Assembly (NCBI GenBank): GCA_910587235.1
Contig: CAJUKD010000032.1
Coordinates: 1 to 25,570 of the forward strand
Source: an uncultured Muribaculaceae bacterium
GTDB taxonomy: Bacteria > Bacteroidota > Bacteroidia > Bacteroidales > Muribaculaceae
Length of the DNA: 25,570 nt
Direction: 5' to 3'
The position numbers and the translations under genes were made by a program. The number at the start of each line of letters is the position of its first letter. Position 1 is the stretch's first letter. Shown here piece by piece: positions 24,201-25,570 of this stretch. The notes below the pieces were generated by a model. It had not been told where the DNA came from. It ran no database searches and worked only from the letters and a program-made list of their open reading frames with translations.

Positions 24201-25570
24201 CTCGAATATATGTCATCTCTGGTGGATATGGACGAAGATACCATTATCCGGAATCTTGAAGGACACATATATTATAATCCCCTTGTGGAGAACTACGAGA
24301 TAAAAGACCGATTCATCGCCGGCAATGTCGTTGCCAAAGCTGAACAAGTCAAAGCATGGATAGACCGCGAGGAAGAACGGATAAAGGACTTCCCCGGCTA
24401 TGACGGCGTTGAGCCGTTTATAGCCATGTCGCGGGATTCTCTCAAAGCATTGGAGGAAGCACGGCCCCGCCGCATCGGGTTCGACGAGCTGGATTTCAAC
24501 TTCGGAGAAAGGTGGATCCCGGCAGGAATATACTCGGCTTATATGTCCGATTTATATGAGACGGATGTGAGAATAGCCTATTCTTCCTCTATGGATGAAT
24601 ATTCGGCAGAAGCCTCCCGCAAGAACATGAAGATATGGGAGGAATTTTGTGTAAGGGGCTATTACCGTACTTACGACGGCATGAGCCTTCTCAGACACGC
24701 CCTGCACAATACCGTACCCGACATAAAGAAGTCAATCGGAAAGGATGATGACGGCCACGACATAAAGGTGCCGGACAGTGAGGCTATACAGCTTGCCAAC
24801 ACCAAGATAGATGAAATCCGCAACGGATTCTCGGAATGGCTGGAGGCTCAGTCGCCGGAGTTCAAGGACCGGCTGGTAGAACTGTATAACGACAAGTTCA
24901 ACTGTTTCGTGCGTCCGCAGTATGACGGAAGCCATCAGACATTTCCTGATCTGAACATGAAGATGCTCGGAGACCGCTACGGAATCAGCTCCATATATCA
25001 AAGCCAGAAGGATTGCGTGTGGATGCTTTTGCAAAACGGCGGCGGAATATGTGATCATCAGGTGGGAACCGGCAAGACGCTGATAATGTGCATGGCGGCT
25101 CACGAAATGAAACGCCTCGGGCTCGCCCACAAGCCCATGATTATAGGAATGAAGGCGAATGTGGCGGAGATCGCCATGACATATCAGACCGCTTATCCCA
25201 ATGCAAGGATTCTCTATGCCGATGAAAAGAGTTTCAAGGCTGACAATCGTGTCAATTTCTTCAACCGGATCAAGAACAACGACTATGACTGTATCATAAT
25301 GTCGCATGACCAGTTCGGGAAGATACCTCAGTCGCCGGAAATGCAGCAGCAGATTCTTCAGGCTGAACTTGACACGGTGGAGGAAAATCTTGAAGTGGTT
25401 AAGCAGCAAGGGCATGATGTGTCGCGTGGTATGCTCAAAGGTCTTATAAAGCGGAAAGAGAACCTTACCGCCAAGATTGCAACCATTCAGTACCAGATGG
25501 AACAGAACAAGGACAGCGTTGTGGATTTCAGGCAGATGGGCATAGACCACATCTATATCGATGAATCACA
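21231..25570 (+). CDS. Giant N6-adenine methyltransferase-like / tandem MutS-I / SF2 helicase, 5' part
   Basis: The frame is open for 1,446 codons and leaves the window, so the protein is C-terminally truncated here. Order: an N6-adenine methyltransferase-like head (about 30-350) with motif I EPSAGQGAF at 132-140 and motif IV NVPF at 199-202 in place of NPPY/F; a proline-lysine-glutamate linker (about 400-430); two MutS domain I copies at about 434-523 and 548-646, each with the F-Y-E reading motif (F459/E461, F572/E574); a charged linker; an uncharacterised middle region (about 740-1260); and an SF2/SNF2-type helicase start with Walker A VGTGKT at 1278-1283. The last visible residues, IYIDES, are the Walker B box. 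The start at 21231 overlaps DUF1896 by 11 bases; an ATG at 21255 is an alternative. Such proteins are typical of conjugative elements and may protect or process incoming DNA; that role is inference. Confidence 0.85.
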   Translation, partial: MSYNRLQTMRDNIEAIRLALRLGVAGRSAQTPEEREVLRKYAGFGGLKCILNDANELSDAAKWSKSDIELFMPTVELRRLIHDYTKDDKEFARYMDSLKASVLTAFYTPTPVVDALSDALKYSGVEVKSFLEPSAGQGAFIDSFLRNDLYPGTEVLAYEKDLLTGKILSALHPSILTRIEGFEKIERDFDGYFDVAASNVPFGDFAVPDPAYAVSKEIAYRQATKTIHNYFFLKALDQVREGGLVAFIASQGVMNAASSFVRMELVKRADLVAALRLPNNTFSDNAGTDAGSDLIILQKHTGKKALSADEEFFIQSVVDRGTKVPGNKFFQAFPQNVICTDAKVGTDKYGKPAIIYKHDGGVDGIANDLRTALDDSLHLRLNLELYNSNGIKPPTLDPVKPTPTPKPEVKPTPEVKPEPPKQKPLADKIEQRNEPLLKQYQEMKKKHPDAILLFRVGDFYEIFGEDAVQASDILGITLTRRQSGIDSRIELAGFPHHALDVYLPKLVRAGKRVAICEQLEDPKLKRTPEKKAEAPKPAPTTSKMADTPLIAQFKGIKREHPDALVLFRIGDFYETFGKDAVEASEILGITLTRRLNGNAGSIELAGFPQHALDAYLPKLIAAGKQVALCEESKENRQKMKVVEVVTPQDKAQKKVEPKPEAPRAPVDPPETEPAKEIETDGGPDYADNPDPRLFAYNLFGELEPIQKKNSRRQYKEKPEEKTGPAPRAEAKTVKAPAFRKLSEKELEFYGALNWDDNPPINGFYEAMMSIAHRQMKEMRLEKEAQEAAQAAGIAAGETYIEKTEGDFIPSGLNRTEKVTAIPIERDMSPRPFSEDIQFFHKNGTMVVQDGMVGVLSDVRKIGATFNPLEMKPEQEKRAMLYITISETYQQLYNYEAETHEPSKHLREHLNQYYDEFVERYGNLNDKRNVRFIMGDANGRDALGLERSENGTIVKADIFDHPVSFSVDEVASVDTPMEALTASLNKYGGVNLEYMSSLVDMDEDTIIRNLEGHIYYNPLVENYEIKDRFIAGNVVAKAEQVKAWIDREEERIKDFPGYDGVEPFIAMSRDSLKALEEARPRRIGFDELDFNFGERWIPAGIYSAYMSDLYETDVRIAYSSSMDEYSAEASRKNMKIWEEFCVRGYYRTYDGMSLLRHALHNTVPDIKKSIGKDDDGHDIKVPDSEAIQLANTKIDEIRNGFSEWLEAQSPEFKDRLVELYNDKFNCFVRPQYDGSHQTFPDLNMKMLGDRYGISSIYQSQKDCVWMLLQNGGGICDHQVGTGKTLIMCMAAHEMKRLGLAHKPMIIGMKANVAEIAMTYQTAYPNARILYADEKSFKADNRVNFFNRIKNNDYDCIIMSHDQFGKIPQSPEMQQQILQAELDTVEENLEVVKQQGHDVSRGMLKGLIKRKENLTAKIATIQYQMEQNKDSVVDFRQMGIDHIYIDES
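22530..22799 (+). repeat. MutS domain I, copy 1 (within the giant gene)
   Basis: Codons 434-523 resemble residues about 14-95 of E. coli MutS: KKHPDAILLFRVGDFYEIFG, then ILGITLTRR, IELAGFPHHAL and VAICEQLEDP. F459 and E461 occupy the places of E. coli Phe36 and Glu38, which stack on and hydrogen-bond to the mispaired base. Confidence 0.85.
22872..23168 (+). repeat. MutS domain I, copy 2 (within the giant gene)
   Basis: Codons 548-646 repeat the same domain: REHPDALVLFRIGDFYETFG, ILGITLTRR, IELAGFPQHAL and VALCEE, with F572 and E574 in place of the reading residues. It runs further than copy 1, into VVEVVTP, equivalent to the VVRIVTP strand of MutS. About 52 of 74 aligned positions match copy 1 by eye, so this is a duplication. 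Confidence 0.85.

Noticed and set aside
1..25570. CRISPR arrays, tRNA, rRNA and insertion-sequence transposases
   Set aside because: No regularly spaced repeats, cloverleaf-like genes, rRNA segments or transposase motifs were found on either strand; in particular no tRNA lies at the element's left junction.

Overview
The window looks like a Bacteroidales chromosome, plausibly of the Muribaculaceae/Prevotella-like group. GC is around 50 percent. Several starts are preceded by Bacteroidetes-type -7 boxes (TAnnTTTG) rather than sigma70 promoters, and the protein families are typical of the phylum: a PorT-type barrel, a CHU_C/type B sorting C-terminus, and DUF1896, DUF3945 and DUF4099 proteins. 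The genus assignment is inference; no rRNA or other marker gene is present.

Positions 1-14967 are ordinary chromosome. First come uvrB and a YgiQ-type radical SAM gene, overlapping by 4 bases. A convergent minus-strand operon follows: an ECF S-component-like membrane protein, a LysM plus periplasmic-binding fusion, and an outer-membrane barrel. Divergent from it is a urea transporter. Then a plus-strand operon holds a secreted CHU_C protein, a lytic transglycosylase and uvrA. After that lies a roughly 490-base decayed stretch with one gene remnant and two perfect hairpins, then purT on the minus strand. UvrA and UvrB are thus both in the window but in separate transcription units.

From about 15,015-15,295 onward the content changes to an integrated conjugative element of the CTnDOT-like, broad Bacteroidetes type. 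It holds a tyrosine recombinase, three small helix-turn-helix proteins (Xis-like), a DUF4099/DUF3945 protein, a shortened topoisomerase III-like protein in the place of Exc, a DUF1896 protein and the first 1,446 codons of a giant methyltransferase/helicase running off the right edge. The left junction should lie in the 327-base purT-int gap; the right junction and the transfer genes are outside the window.

Two things stand out. The giant protein carries two tandem copies of the mismatch-recognition domain I of MutS, each keeping the Phe-X-Glu reading motif, placed on charged proline-rich linkers between an adenine-methyltransferase-like head and a superfamily 2 helicase. In addition, the Exc-like topoisomerase homologue has lost the Toprim DxD acids, most of the gate domains and the arginine beside the catalytic tyrosine, so it is probably not an active topoisomerase.
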